From CAYNFS01 sp964396685 (GTDB lineage: Bacteria > Patescibacteriota > Doudnabacteria > UBA920 > 2-01-FULL-46-14): 5,331 bases of DNA. The notes beneath the pieces are model-generated. The model did not search any database. It was not told the origin of the DNA and was given only the letters and a program-made list of their open reading frames with translations. A program made the position numbers and the translations under genes. The stretch covers positions 1 to 5,331 of the forward strand of contig CAYNFS010000025.1 in the NCBI GenBank assembly GCA_964396685.1, written 5' to 3'. Of this stretch, positions 1 through 5,091 are shown piece after piece. Each line of letters begins with the position of its first letter. Within the stretch, counting starts at the first letter, position 1.

Positions 1-70
1 ACCTCTTCTTTTCTTCTTCAGTGAGCGATAAATTAGCCAATTTCGCCACATGCCCTACATTTATTTTCAT
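1..70 (-). CDS. gatC: GatC, Asp/Glu-tRNA amidotransferase subunit C (N-terminus, runs off left edge)
   Basis: GatC is the small subunit of the GatCAB amidotransferase, which converts Glu-tRNA(Gln) or Asp-tRNA(Asn) to the correctly charged amidated tRNA in the cytoplasm. Only 23 codons are visible. They read from an ATG at 70-68 and contain HVAKLANLSLTEEEKKR, which matches the conserved start of GatC (a His/Ile-Ala-Lys-Leu-Ala helix, then L-S/E-L-T-E-E-E). The family is about 95 residues, so roughly three quarters lies outside the window. The gene is divergent from the TrmB-like regulator. A GGAG lies 13 nt upstream of the ATG, too far to be a convincing ribosome site, whereas a TATAAT ends 6 nt before the ATG, so the transcript may start at or next to the start codon. 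The family call rests on a short stretch but the motif is distinctive. Confidence 0.82.
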   Translation of the reverse strand, partial: MKINVGHVAKLANLSLTEEEKKR

Positions 71-76
71 ATATTC

Positions 77-105
77 ATTATAGCTCCGTTTTATTTGCTT
101 CGCAA
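77..105 (-). promoter_or_regulatory. Promoter of gatC, probably giving a leaderless mRNA
   Basis: Read on the minus strand there is TTGCGA (105-100), a 17-nt spacer and TATAAT (82-77), followed by 6 nt and the ATG of gatC. The -35 box matches 4 of 6 consensus bases and the -10 box is perfect. Transcription usually starts about 7 nt after the -10 box, which places it at the A of the start codon. Confidence 0.65.
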
Positions 106-134
106 TGGAGAATTCACTATAATACTTATATAAT
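95..134 (+). promoter_or_regulatory. Promoter(s) of the TrmB-like regulator gene, two candidate -10 boxes
   Basis: Two TATAAT boxes lie before the regulator. TATAAT at 118-123 is 17 nt from a weak TTGCTT (95-100) and would give a leader of about 11 nt. TATAAT at 129-134 has only a poor -35 but sits exactly 6 nt before the ATG, giving a leaderless mRNA. No Shine-Dalgarno is visible upstream of 141. The -35 elements of this promoter and of gatC overlap at position 100, so the two divergent promoters probably compete for polymerase. Confidence 0.6.
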
Positions 135-140
135 ATTTGT

Positions 141-896
141 ATGAGCTATTCGTTTTTATCAGCTTTTGGTTTAACCGAAAAAGAAATTATCCTCTATAGT
201 TTGCTTTTGGCTCGCGGCCAGTTACCGGCCGGAGATATCGTGAAAGACTCAAAACTGAAACGGGCTACTGTATACCAATCGCTGTATTCGCTTGAGAAAA
301 AAGGCCTTATTTCTCAAATAGAAATTGACAAAAAAATTCATTTTAAGCTGGAGCCTCCTACTAAATTATTAGAACTGGCAAATCTTAAATTGCAAAATTT
401 TGAAGAAGCGCACCGCCAACTTATGGGTGTTGTACAAAGCCTCAATAGTCAATACATTCTGGCGGTGGAAAAACCGGTTACCTCGGTATTTGAAGGAGTA
501 GAAGAGCTTAAAGAAATTTACAACGATACTCTGCTTGTCGGCAAACCTATTTATGCCGCTTTAACAGTCGAAGAAATAGACCCACAGCTTAAAAGATGGC
601 TAAATAGCGTCTATGTGAAAAAAAGGGCAAAGCAGAAGATTATGGCTTATGTTCTGGTGGCCGATAGCCAATATACTAAAGAGTATGTGGCGGAAAATAA
701 AGAGACCTTAAGAGTTACTAAAGTAATTGATAAATTAAAATATCCATTTATGCATGAAATAGATATCTATGGTGACAAGGTGGCCTTTATCAACTATCGT
801 AAAGGAGAACATCTTTTGGGCGTTGTCATTCATCACCCTCGTATTGCCGCCACCATGAAGGCTCTCTTTGATGTGGCCTGGAATGGTGTAAAATAG
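141..896 (+). CDS. TrmB-family winged-helix transcriptional regulator
   Basis: This 251-residue protein is a probable DNA-binding transcription factor of the TrmB family. Residues 9-68 form a winged helix-turn-helix. It begins with the family signature GLTEKE, continues with the recognition-helix region LKRATVYQSLYSLEKKGLIS (39-58), and ends in a wing. A linking helix follows at about 72-100 (coiled-coil-like, for dimerisation). Residues 108-247 resemble the TrmB C-terminal effector domain, with FEGVEELKEIY, then an IYGDKVAFIN strand near 199-208 and a terminal helix ending in ALFDVAW. The sugar-binding role known for archaeal TrmB cannot be assumed here, and the ligand is unknown. The ATG at 141 is preceded by TATAAT and 6 nt with no ribosome site, pointing to a leaderless start. 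The gene ends 2 nt from the convergent methyltransferase gene. Family call is firm; targets are unknown, but the adjacent divergent promoter is a natural candidate. Confidence 0.85.
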   Translation: MSYSFLSAFGLTEKEIILYSLLLARGQLPAGDIVKDSKLKRATVYQSLYSLEKKGLISQIEIDKKIHFKLEPPTKLLELANLKLQNFEEAHRQLMGVVQSLNSQYILAVEKPVTSVFEGVEELKEIYNDTLLVGKPIYAALTVEEIDPQLKRWLNSVYVKKRAKQKIMAYVLVADSQYTKEYVAENKETLRVTKVIDKLKYPFMHEIDIYGDKVAFINYRKGEHLLGVVIHHPRIAATMKALFDVAWNGVK

Positions 897-898
897 AA

Positions 899-2584
899 CT
901 AATAATCCTCTACGTTTAACATCACTCCCCGAAGCGATGGATTGCCGGATTCGGTAACATGGATACCGAATTCTTCAAGATCTGCTGGGCTTAGAAAGGT
1001 AAGAAGGGTTCTTACTTCATCGTAAGTTGTGTCCATCGGGTGGGTATCTGCCCTGATTTCTCCACCCTCTCTATGGGTTAGTCGCCAATAGATATTTATA
1101 TCTTCTTTATCCTCTCCTACCGCAAAGGGTACTTTATCAATAATTTCCGCTTTCAATCCGGCAAGGAGCGCCATTGCTTTCATTTGACCAATGCCAGGCA
1201 TAAGACGATCGAAGTAGTGAATTCCATTTGGACTATCATTGATATCACCGAACTCATGATTCCAAATTCCCGCTCTTTCCAATACCTTAGCTTGTCTTAT
1301 AGTATGTTTTCTGTATTCACCAGCAGTTATATCCGGCAGATCTAATATCACAGAACCATTTGGCGCAAGCACCCTCCGAAATTCCCTAAGTGTCTTAATG
1401 CCATCTCGCATATTTTTCCAATGACCACTCGTCCTCCCCATAATAAATATACCATCCACCCCTCCGTTTGCAAAAGGAAGAGCATCCATTAGGCCCTGAT
1501 AAAAAACGGCTTGCGGATCCCGAGATTTTATATAGTCACCATACTCCGCAACAGCATCTATCCCTTCCACAGGAATTCCTTCTCGACGAAGAGGCAACAT
1601 AAGCCTTCCTTTTCCACATCCAACATCAATAACCTTTTTTCTCCCCTGAAACTCCTGGGAAAGAATTGCCAGATCTTTGACTAGTAACTCCGAATAAGGC
1701 CTGTGTTCATCAAGCGGCTCATTTCTGTAAAAATCAGCTAAATCCAGAACTGTCTCACCTAAATCAAGCCCCAACGACGTTGAAAGTATATCAAGTCTTT
1801 GTTTGCTTTCAGGATGAAGCTTCATGTAATTACGTAAATTGGTTCGTAAAGTATCAAAATCGAGAGTATTTGCGAAAACTTTATAAAAGAATCCTGGTAG
1901 CTCTTGATGTCCGTCCAAGAATTGATACATAATCTCTCTGGTAGCATCTTTACCACTAGCCAGTGTAAATGCCTGAAGCCGTTGTTCTACGTCCTGACCA
2001 TCTTCCTGTCGGGAAGAACTTAGTTCACGCAGAATCTCTTCTCTCGCCTGCTCTTTTATTCCAAGATATCTACTACCCTGCTTATTTCTTTCATCCAAAA
2101 CTATAAGTTTTCCTATATTTTTTTCTTCGAGTTCCCGCACTCGGGCAACCTCGCTTCTTCGGAATAAGCGAACTTTTTCGATGGCTTCCGCGGGAAAAGT
2201 AACGCTTGCATTTCTTACATAGCTCATAAGCAGAAATGATAGAGCTGCCTGACTACGGATTAGTCTTTCTGCTTCCTCGCCATTAGTTTGTAATGGAACC
2301 TGTCCTACCGCAGTTCCTATTTTGTCAATAATAGTTAAGAGTGCATCGTGAGAAAGGTGTTCTACCCTTAGACGTGCAACGCTTCTTGATAGCTGACCAG
2401 GTATGGCATATGGAAAAGCAGGTTCAGTCATTTGTCTAACCATCTCATCGTAACTTATGGCTCCAAATTGACCCATATCTATCCCGCCCCCACTTCGTGC
2501 AATAAAACGCGGCTTATTTCCTTGCTCACTTCCAACTGCTGTAGCTGGCTCGCCCAAATCTGTTGGCATCGGTTTATTATACAT
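899..2584 (-). CDS. Large protein with C-terminal SAM-dependent methyltransferase domain (class I, Methyltransf_11-like)
   Basis: The 561-residue product has an unrecognised N-terminal half and a class I methyltransferase at about 295-420. Motif I is KVIDVGCGKGR (317-327), the SAM-binding Gly-rich loop. VEGIDAV (339-345) supplies the acidic residue after strand 2, DALPF (367-371) is the post-motif, and RRVLAPNGSVILDLP (403-417) is the typical motif III region. Residues 1-60 are Gly/Pro-rich and probably disordered. Residues 64-310 are mainly helical and charged. Residues 420-561 form a C-terminal extension. The substrate cannot be told from sequence. It lies 28 nt downstream of the 236-residue gene, probably co-transcribed. 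No Shine-Dalgarno precedes the ATG at 2584. A second in-frame ATG (codon 6, at 2569) is preceded by TATAAT and exactly 6 nt, like the other leaderless candidates here, so the real start may be 2569. The methyltransferase fold is certain; the function is not. Confidence 0.85.
   Translation of the reverse strand: MYNKPMPTDLGEPATAVGSEQGNKPRFIARSGGGIDMGQFGAISYDEMVRQMTEPAFPYAIPGQLSRSVARLRVEHLSHDALLTIIDKIGTAVGQVPLQTNGEEAERLIRSQAALSFLLMSYVRNASVTFPAEAIEKVRLFRRSEVARVRELEEKNIGKLIVLDERNKQGSRYLGIKEQAREEILRELSSSRQEDGQDVEQRLQAFTLASGKDATREIMYQFLDGHQELPGFFYKVFANTLDFDTLRTNLRNYMKLHPESKQRLDILSTSLGLDLGETVLDLADFYRNEPLDEHRPYSELLVKDLAILSQEFQGRKKVIDVGCGKGRLMLPLRREGIPVEGIDAVAEYGDYIKSRDPQAVFYQGLMDALPFANGGVDGIFIMGRTSGHWKNMRDGIKTLREFRRVLAPNGSVILDLPDITAGEYRKHTIRQAKVLERAGIWNHEFGDINDSPNGIHYFDRLMPGIGQMKAMALLAGLKAEIIDKVPFAVGEDKEDINIYWRLTHREGGEIRADTHPMDTTYDEVRTLLTFLSPADLEEFGIHVTESGNPSLRGVMLNVEDY
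2576..2581 (-). promoter_or_regulatory. Possible internal -10 box for a leaderless start of the methyltransferase gene
   Basis: TATAAT on the minus strand lies directly after the first ATG of the methyltransferase frame and exactly 6 nt before its second in-frame ATG (2569). No good -35 is visible: GGTACA at 18 nt matches only the ACA half. The spacing equals that at gatC and at the regulator. The match is also explained by codons 2-3 (Tyr-Asn), so chance is possible. Confidence 0.35.
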
Positions 2585-2612
2585 CTAAAAACAATAGTTT
2601 GTACCGGGGTAA

Positions 2613-3323
2613 TTAAGAATTTTGTGGGGTTACTAGTTGCGAAATTGCTTCTTCTATAACAGGCAAGTGTTCTCCTTGTTCAAATATTCCCAGAGGATGA
2701 GCCGCAGTTGTTTTTTCTGTTTTTGCCGGGCTTTGCCAAGCCCCGGCAAATACTTGACGAGCCTCTTGCAGAACACTTCTTGTGTTTAAAGAACCGCCAA
2801 AACTATAAGCATTACCCTCCAACGCGGAAGTACCAGGGTTAATTCTTTCTCTCATGTAATTGATAAAAGGAGTAAAATACGTATAATCGATCCCTAGCTC
2901 TCCCAAGGACAATAAATCATCAGGAAACCTACCTGAAGAGAACGCCGTACGAACCACACCCATCAGAGAATGCCGCGAGGCTTCCGGTAAAAAACTTGAC
3001 TGTAAAATCCTTTCCGTCTCTCCTTCCGCAACATTTAACTCTTCAAAATGATCTCCCTTAGCGCTAAGTGGCGCGTCATCTGGGGGTAAACTCTTTTTTG
3101 ATAACCACAGAAAAACGAACTCAAGAGCAGCCAGTTCTCTCTCGTCAAACTCTCCCGAAGGTAGACCACCAGGACCCTTTTCTCCTCCATCTCCGGAATC
3201 ACCGGTTCCTATGCCAATACGTACCCCTTTCCCTCCGCCTGCCGTCGCTGTTTCTGGACTGGGTGTTAACCCTGCCTCCCCATCTGGAGGTATTATAATA
3301 ATTCGTCCTCGCTCTCCGCTCAT
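2613..3323 (-). CDS. Uncharacterised 236-residue protein with Gly-rich N-terminus
   Basis: I do not recognise a family. After a short hydrophobic strand (RIIIIPP, 7-13), residues 14-57 are rich in Gly, Pro, Thr, Ser and Asp and are probably a flexible tail. Residues 58-158 look like a compact, mostly helical domain (ELAALEFVFLWLSKK, ETERILQSSFLPEA, LLSLGELGIDYTYFTPFINY). Residues 160-236 contain a second helical part (SVLQEARQVFAGAWQ, LPVIEEAISQLV). There is no signal peptide and no membrane span. It has its own promoter and lies 28 nt upstream of the methyltransferase gene, so the two are probably an operon and may act together. Both begin with a low-complexity Gly-rich tail. No Shine-Dalgarno is visible before the ATG. 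An 8-bp inverted repeat covers the 5' end of the message right up to the start codon and may control it. Coding status is likely from length, promoter and context. Confidence 0.7.
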   Translation of the reverse strand: MSGERGRIIIIPPDGEAGLTPSPETATAGGGKGVRIGIGTGDSGDGGEKGPGGLPSGEFDERELAALEFVFLWLSKKSLPPDDAPLSAKGDHFEELNVAEGETERILQSSFLPEASRHSLMGVVRTAFSSGRFPDDLLSLGELGIDYTYFTPFINYMRERINPGTSALEGNAYSFGGSLNTRSVLQEARQVFAGAWQSPAKTEKTTAAHPLGIFEQGEHLPVIEEAISQLVTPQNS

Positions 3324-3345
3324 ATATATAGAATTGGCTATATAT
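3324..3345. repeat. Inverted repeat between the -10 box and start codon of the 236-residue gene
   Basis: ATATATAG (3324-3331) and CTATATAT (3338-3345) are perfect inverted arms around a 6-nt centre. The repeat overlaps the -10 box and ends at the start codon, so it could be an operator blocking polymerase. The predicted transcript starts inside it, so only part could fold in RNA. AT-rich sequence makes such arms easier to get by chance. Confidence 0.45.
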
Positions 3346-3370
3346 TACTACAAAAACTGCTTATTGTCAA
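3342..3370 (-). promoter_or_regulatory. Promoter of the 236-residue/methyltransferase operon
   Basis: On the minus strand a perfect TTGACA (3370-3365) is followed by a 17-nt spacer and TAATAT (3347-3342, 4 of 6 consensus bases). The -10 box ends 18 nt before the ATG at 3323, predicting a leader of about 11 nt with no Shine-Dalgarno. This is a housekeeping-type promoter. Confidence 0.7.
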
Positions 3371-3383
3371 ATTATTGTTATAA

Positions 3384-3440
3384 TCATACGACAGTAGTAT
3401 ATTTATATTTTAAGGCTTTTGTGATATTATTGTCGTATGA
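3384..3440. repeat. Long inverted repeat between two divergent promoters, candidate operator pair
   Basis: TCATACGACA (3384-3393) and TGTCGTATGA (3431-3440) are perfect 10-bp inverted arms. Pairing extends to 17 bp (3384-3400 with 3424-3440) if two G-U pairs are allowed, leaving a 23-nt centre. The left arm also contains a near-palindrome, ATACgACaGTaGTAT (3386-3400, one mismatch), typical of a dimeric repressor site. The right arm ends 2 nt before the -35 of the rightward promoter and the left arm begins 13 nt behind the -35 of the leftward promoter. Neither predicted transcript covers the repeat, so a role as DNA binding sites for a shared regulator is more likely than an RNA hairpin. Confidence 0.6.
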
Positions 3441-3442
3441 AC

Positions 3443-3471
3443 TTGACAAATAAGATACCTTATAGTATAAT
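3443..3471 (+). promoter_or_regulatory. Consensus sigma-70-type promoter firing right
   Basis: TTGACA (3443-3448), a 17-nt spacer and TATAAT (3466-3471) form a perfect match to consensus at ideal spacing, the strongest promoter in the window. Transcription should begin near 3478, where an ATG again sits 6 nt after the -10 box, but that frame is only Met-Glu-Gln-stop. The promoter therefore serves either a small RNA or the leader of the membrane-protein gene. Confidence 0.8.
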
Positions 3472-3477
3472 AGCGCC

Positions 3478-3536
3478 ATGGAGCAATAGAAAAGAGTGTC
3501 CTTTTGCGATATTCGTTTTTTATTGCTTTTTATTTT
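3478..3536 (+). ncRNA. Predicted short RNA or attenuated leader transcript of about 60 nt
   Basis: A consensus promoter places the 5' end near 3478, and a terminator-like hairpin with a T-rich tail ends near 3536, so the default transcript would be about 55-60 nt. It matches no RNA family I know. Its only reading frame from the 5' end is ATG-GAG-CAA-TAG. Within the loop, AAAAG (3490-3494) and CTTTT (3501-3505) can form a small competing hairpin, which could act as an antiterminator. If termination is partial, the same RNA is the leader of the membrane-protein gene about 180 nt downstream, which shows no promoter of its own. The choice between stand-alone small RNA and attenuator is open. Confidence 0.5.
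3482..3536 (+). terminator. Intrinsic-terminator-like hairpin right after the strong promoter
   Basis: AGCAATAGAAAA (3482-3493) pairs with TTTTTTATTGCT (3516-3527) over 12 bp with one G-U, enclosing a 22-nt loop, and is followed by TTTTATTTT (3528-3536). The stem is AU-rich for an intrinsic terminator, which weakens it, but the T-tract and its position 4 nt after the predicted start point are notable. Confidence 0.5.
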
Positions 3537-3704
3537 CGCTGTATCATTTTCCTAACCACTTATTGCGTGGTTTTTGAAGAAATATAGCAAGCACTTTAAC
3601 AACCAGGTTGCAAATAAAGAAACCCTTCAGGCTTATCATTGTTGGTGGCTTTTTGTGTATTGTTAAACAGTGCCCAGTAAGCCACCAATTTGGTGAGTAA
3701 TAAT
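3537..3704 (+). other. Leader region of the membrane-protein gene, no gene seen
   Basis: No convincing gene lies here. It holds a weak hairpin, AACCAC (3554-3559) with GTGGTT (3567-3572), followed by three more T residues, which may be a second attenuator. It also holds the short palindrome CAACCaGGTTG near 3599-3609 and a larger inverted repeat described separately. A possible TTGCAA/GCTTAT promoter at 3608-3636 is too poor to claim. Confidence 0.4.
3642..3695 (+). repeat. Inverted repeat with an alternative palindrome just upstream of a ribosome site
   Basis: TTGGTGGCTT (3642-3651) and AAGCCACCAA (3679-3688) are perfect 10-bp arms around a 27-nt loop. The right arm shares CACCAA with the palindrome CACCAA-T-TTGGTG (3683-3695). 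The TTGGTG at 3690-3695 repeats the start of the left arm, so the two copies of TTGGTG compete for one CACCAA. The AGGAGG follows 9 nt later. This could be a translation switch or an operator. Confidence 0.45.
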
Positions 3705-3710
3705 AGGAGG
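3705..3710 (+). promoter_or_regulatory. Shine-Dalgarno that fixes the GTG start of the membrane-protein gene
   Basis: AGGAGG lies 6 nt before GTG at 3717. The longer open frame begins at a TTG (3690) upstream of this site and lacks a ribosome site, so GTG 3717 is the start. Confidence 0.85.
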
Positions 3711-3716
3711 GAGCAA

Positions 3717-4619
3717 GTGTTTCAACACGTCGTATCTCAAGCGGTGATCGTCGCCGCGGAAGGCACCGAGGGAGGCAAGCGTCTCGACATCGAGACTTTC
3801 CTGTGGGCACTTGACAAGGTGCCTCTGGCTCTTCTCGGCCTTGTTTTGGTGTGGATTACCAGAAACGCCTGGAACCATGCCAGGAGCAAGTCGGAAAAAC
3901 CCACGATGTGGGGGAAGGCCCTGGAGGGATTCGGGAACCTCTGGGGAGCCAACGCCGTGGACGGTCAAGCTATCATGCTGGCTGTTACCCACGTCGTGTT
4001 CTACTATGTAGATCTCTGGTATGGTCTCCCCGCTAAACTGGAGGTAGCCATGGTTCTGGCCGTATCGTCGGTCTTTGCCACGCTGCTTCTGGCGGCAACG
4101 GATTTTGATGCCACGGAGCGGTTTCCGCTTTGGGGCCTCACCTTTCTGGCCAGTTCGTCTTTCGGGGCGATTCTGGCATCCCTCTTTGCCGATATGGTAA
4201 TAACCTATCAGCAGGGTCTCCACGAAAGCGTGGTACCCTCCATGATATGGAATATAGCCATGCTGATCCTGATCGGTATCTGCTACTGGATGGGAGGCGC
4301 CATGAGCCGCAACTCCCGCTGGCATCGGTTCATGGCTATGAGTCCGCCCCAAAGTCTGGTGGTTATTCTGGTAGCGGCTCGCAAGAACCGCGATCACGTC
4401 GGCGCCAACAGCGTTATAGTCCCATTCATGGGGCTTGATATGGAGGCTACCAAAGACGAACTGACCAAGTTGGCACATCATCTGCCGGAGAAGGTACGCG
4501 AGAAACTGCTTGCGAAAGCATCGGCAGCCATCGATGCCTTTATCGACAGCCTCGACCAAAATGCCCACGGAGGACATCACGGCGAGGAGGAACACGCCAC
4601 GCACCTTCATCCCGGATAA
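3717..4619 (+). CDS. Uncharacterised multi-pass membrane protein with His-rich C-terminal tail
   Basis: The 300-residue product is an integral membrane protein of no family I recognise. Hydrophobic segments lie at about 34-47 (KVPLALLGLVLVWI), 75-93, 98-117, 130-151 and 163-186, giving four to five spans. A positive patch (RNAWNHARSKSEK) after the first suggests a cytoplasmic loop there. A soluble region at about 190-275 follows, with a charged helix (TKDELTKLAHHLPEKVREKLLAKA, split here as two helices at 236-260). The last 28 residues, from HGGHHGEEE to HLHP, are rich in His and Glu and could bind metal ions such as zinc or nickel, though this is inference. The GTG start follows a perfect AGGAGG. 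The gene is clearly more GC-rich than the leftward genes and than the channel gene. It precedes the SAP-like gene by 112 nt. Upstream hairpins suggest leader control. Length, bias and ribosome site make it a real gene; its function is unknown. Confidence 0.8.
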   Translation: MFQHVVSQAVIVAAEGTEGGKRLDIETFLWALDKVPLALLGLVLVWITRNAWNHARSKSEKPTMWGKALEGFGNLWGANAVDGQAIMLAVTHVVFYYVDLWYGLPAKLEVAMVLAVSSVFATLLLAATDFDATERFPLWGLTFLASSSFGAILASLFADMVITYQQGLHESVVPSMIWNIAMLILIGICYWMGGAMSRNSRWHRFMAMSPPQSLVVILVAARKNRDHVGANSVIVPFMGLDMEATKDELTKLAHHLPEKVREKLLAKASAAIDAFIDSLDQNAHGGHHGEEEHATHLHPG

Positions 4620-4721
4620 CCCCGACTAACAATTGAATACTGTTCATCCTGCTCCGCATAAGGAGCTCGCGGCCACTCCCTTGGTCAAACTTCTCGGTGA
4701 AAACGAGAGAGGATGGGAATC

Positions 4722-4726
4722 GGAGG
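4722..4726 (+). promoter_or_regulatory. Shine-Dalgarno supporting an ATG 4732 start for the SAP-like gene
   Basis: GGAGG lies 5 nt before ATG at 4732. The longer frame starting at TTG 4633 has no ribosome site in front of it. The other genes of this GC-rich block also use clear Shine-Dalgarno sites, so the shorter form is preferred. Confidence 0.6.
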
Positions 4727-4731
4727 ATTCG

Positions 4732-4989
4732 ATGATTACGCTTCTGACGGCCTACCACGATTGGGTATTAAACCCCAACGTCGGTCTCAACATCCTGCAA
4801 GACATGTGCAAGGCGTTTGACGTCAGTCCGGAGGGCACCAAAGTCCAGCTAGTCGTTCGTCTTAGCGAGGCGATTAACCGGTTGGCCGAGAGGATTACCC
4901 TCAACGGGGAAAGCCCGTGGACGCCGCCCAGCGACCTGCCCGTCAGCCATCTGCCCGCCCGCCGCCTTTTCAAGGATCGGTCAACCTAG
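4732..4989 (+). CDS. Small SAP-domain-like protein
   Basis: The 85-residue product (118 residues if TTG 4633 is the start) carries a segment resembling a SAP motif, a helix-turn-helix that binds DNA or RNA. It has LQDMCKAFDVSPEGTKVQLV followed by VRL at about residues 12-34 of the short form. The pattern is a leucine-containing first helix, a short turn, the conserved G-T-K, and a second helix with L-x-x-R-L. The rest, with a Pro-rich stretch and a basic PARRLFKDR tail, is probably unstructured. It lies between a membrane protein and an ion channel in the same direction, an unexpected place for a nucleic-acid-binding protein. The frame remains open beyond the TAG to an overlap with the channel start, so the protein may be a truncated form of a longer one. 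The SAP resemblance is by eye and moderate. Confidence 0.6.
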   Translation: MITLLTAYHDWVLNPNVGLNILQDMCKAFDVSPEGTKVQLVVRLSEAINRLAERITLNGESPWTPPSDLPVSHLPARRLFKDRST

Positions 4990-5006
4990 CACATCACGCA
5001 ACTTGG

Positions 5007-5067
5007 GAAGGGGATACCTTCACAGCCAGTGGAGGATTTCCCCCACGCCGGGCCGCCAAACTTGCGG
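5007..5067 (+). other. Row of three small hairpins upstream of the channel gene
   Basis: GAAGG-5-CCTTC (5007-5021), GTGG.GG-4-CC.CCAC (5029-5046, one mismatch) and CCGC-7-GCGG (5053-5067) follow one another closely, with a fourth hairpin plus T-tract after them. The row could be a structured leader of the channel mRNA. I do not recognise a known riboswitch or other RNA family in it. GC-rich sequence makes short stems common. Confidence 0.35.
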
Positions 5068-5071
5068 ATTC

Positions 5072-5091
5072 TCACCCCAACGGGTGATTTT
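5072..5091 (+). terminator. Weak intrinsic terminator or attenuator before the channel gene
   Basis: TCACCC (5072-5077), the loop CAAC and GGGTGA (5082-5087) form a 6-bp stem followed by TTTT. It may end the membrane-protein/SAP transcript or regulate read-through into the channel gene. The T-tract is short. Confidence 0.4.

Noticed and set aside
2432..2659. 75-codon open frame on the plus strand
   Set aside because: It lies antisense across the start of the methyltransferase gene and the end of its upstream neighbour, with no ribosome site or family resemblance.
3478..3489. ATG-GAG-CAA-TAG mini-frame at the predicted transcript start
   Set aside because: Three codons are too few to call a gene, though its position exactly 6 nt after TATAAT is noted with the promoter.
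3504..3587. Hydrophobic 27-residue frame from TTG in the leader region
   Set aside because: There is no ribosome site, it starts inside the predicted terminator hairpin, and its hydrophobicity is explained by T-rich sequence.
4130..4438. 102-codon plus-strand frame inside the membrane-protein gene
   Set aside because: Out-of-frame shadow with Ser/Arg/Gly-rich composition and no start signals.
3663..4610. 315-codon open frame on the minus strand
   Set aside because: It is the antisense shadow of the membrane-protein gene. The His-, Gly- and Arg-rich product without membrane spans is typical of a reverse-strand artefact in GC-rich coding DNA, and the plus-strand frame has AGGAGG at ideal spacing.
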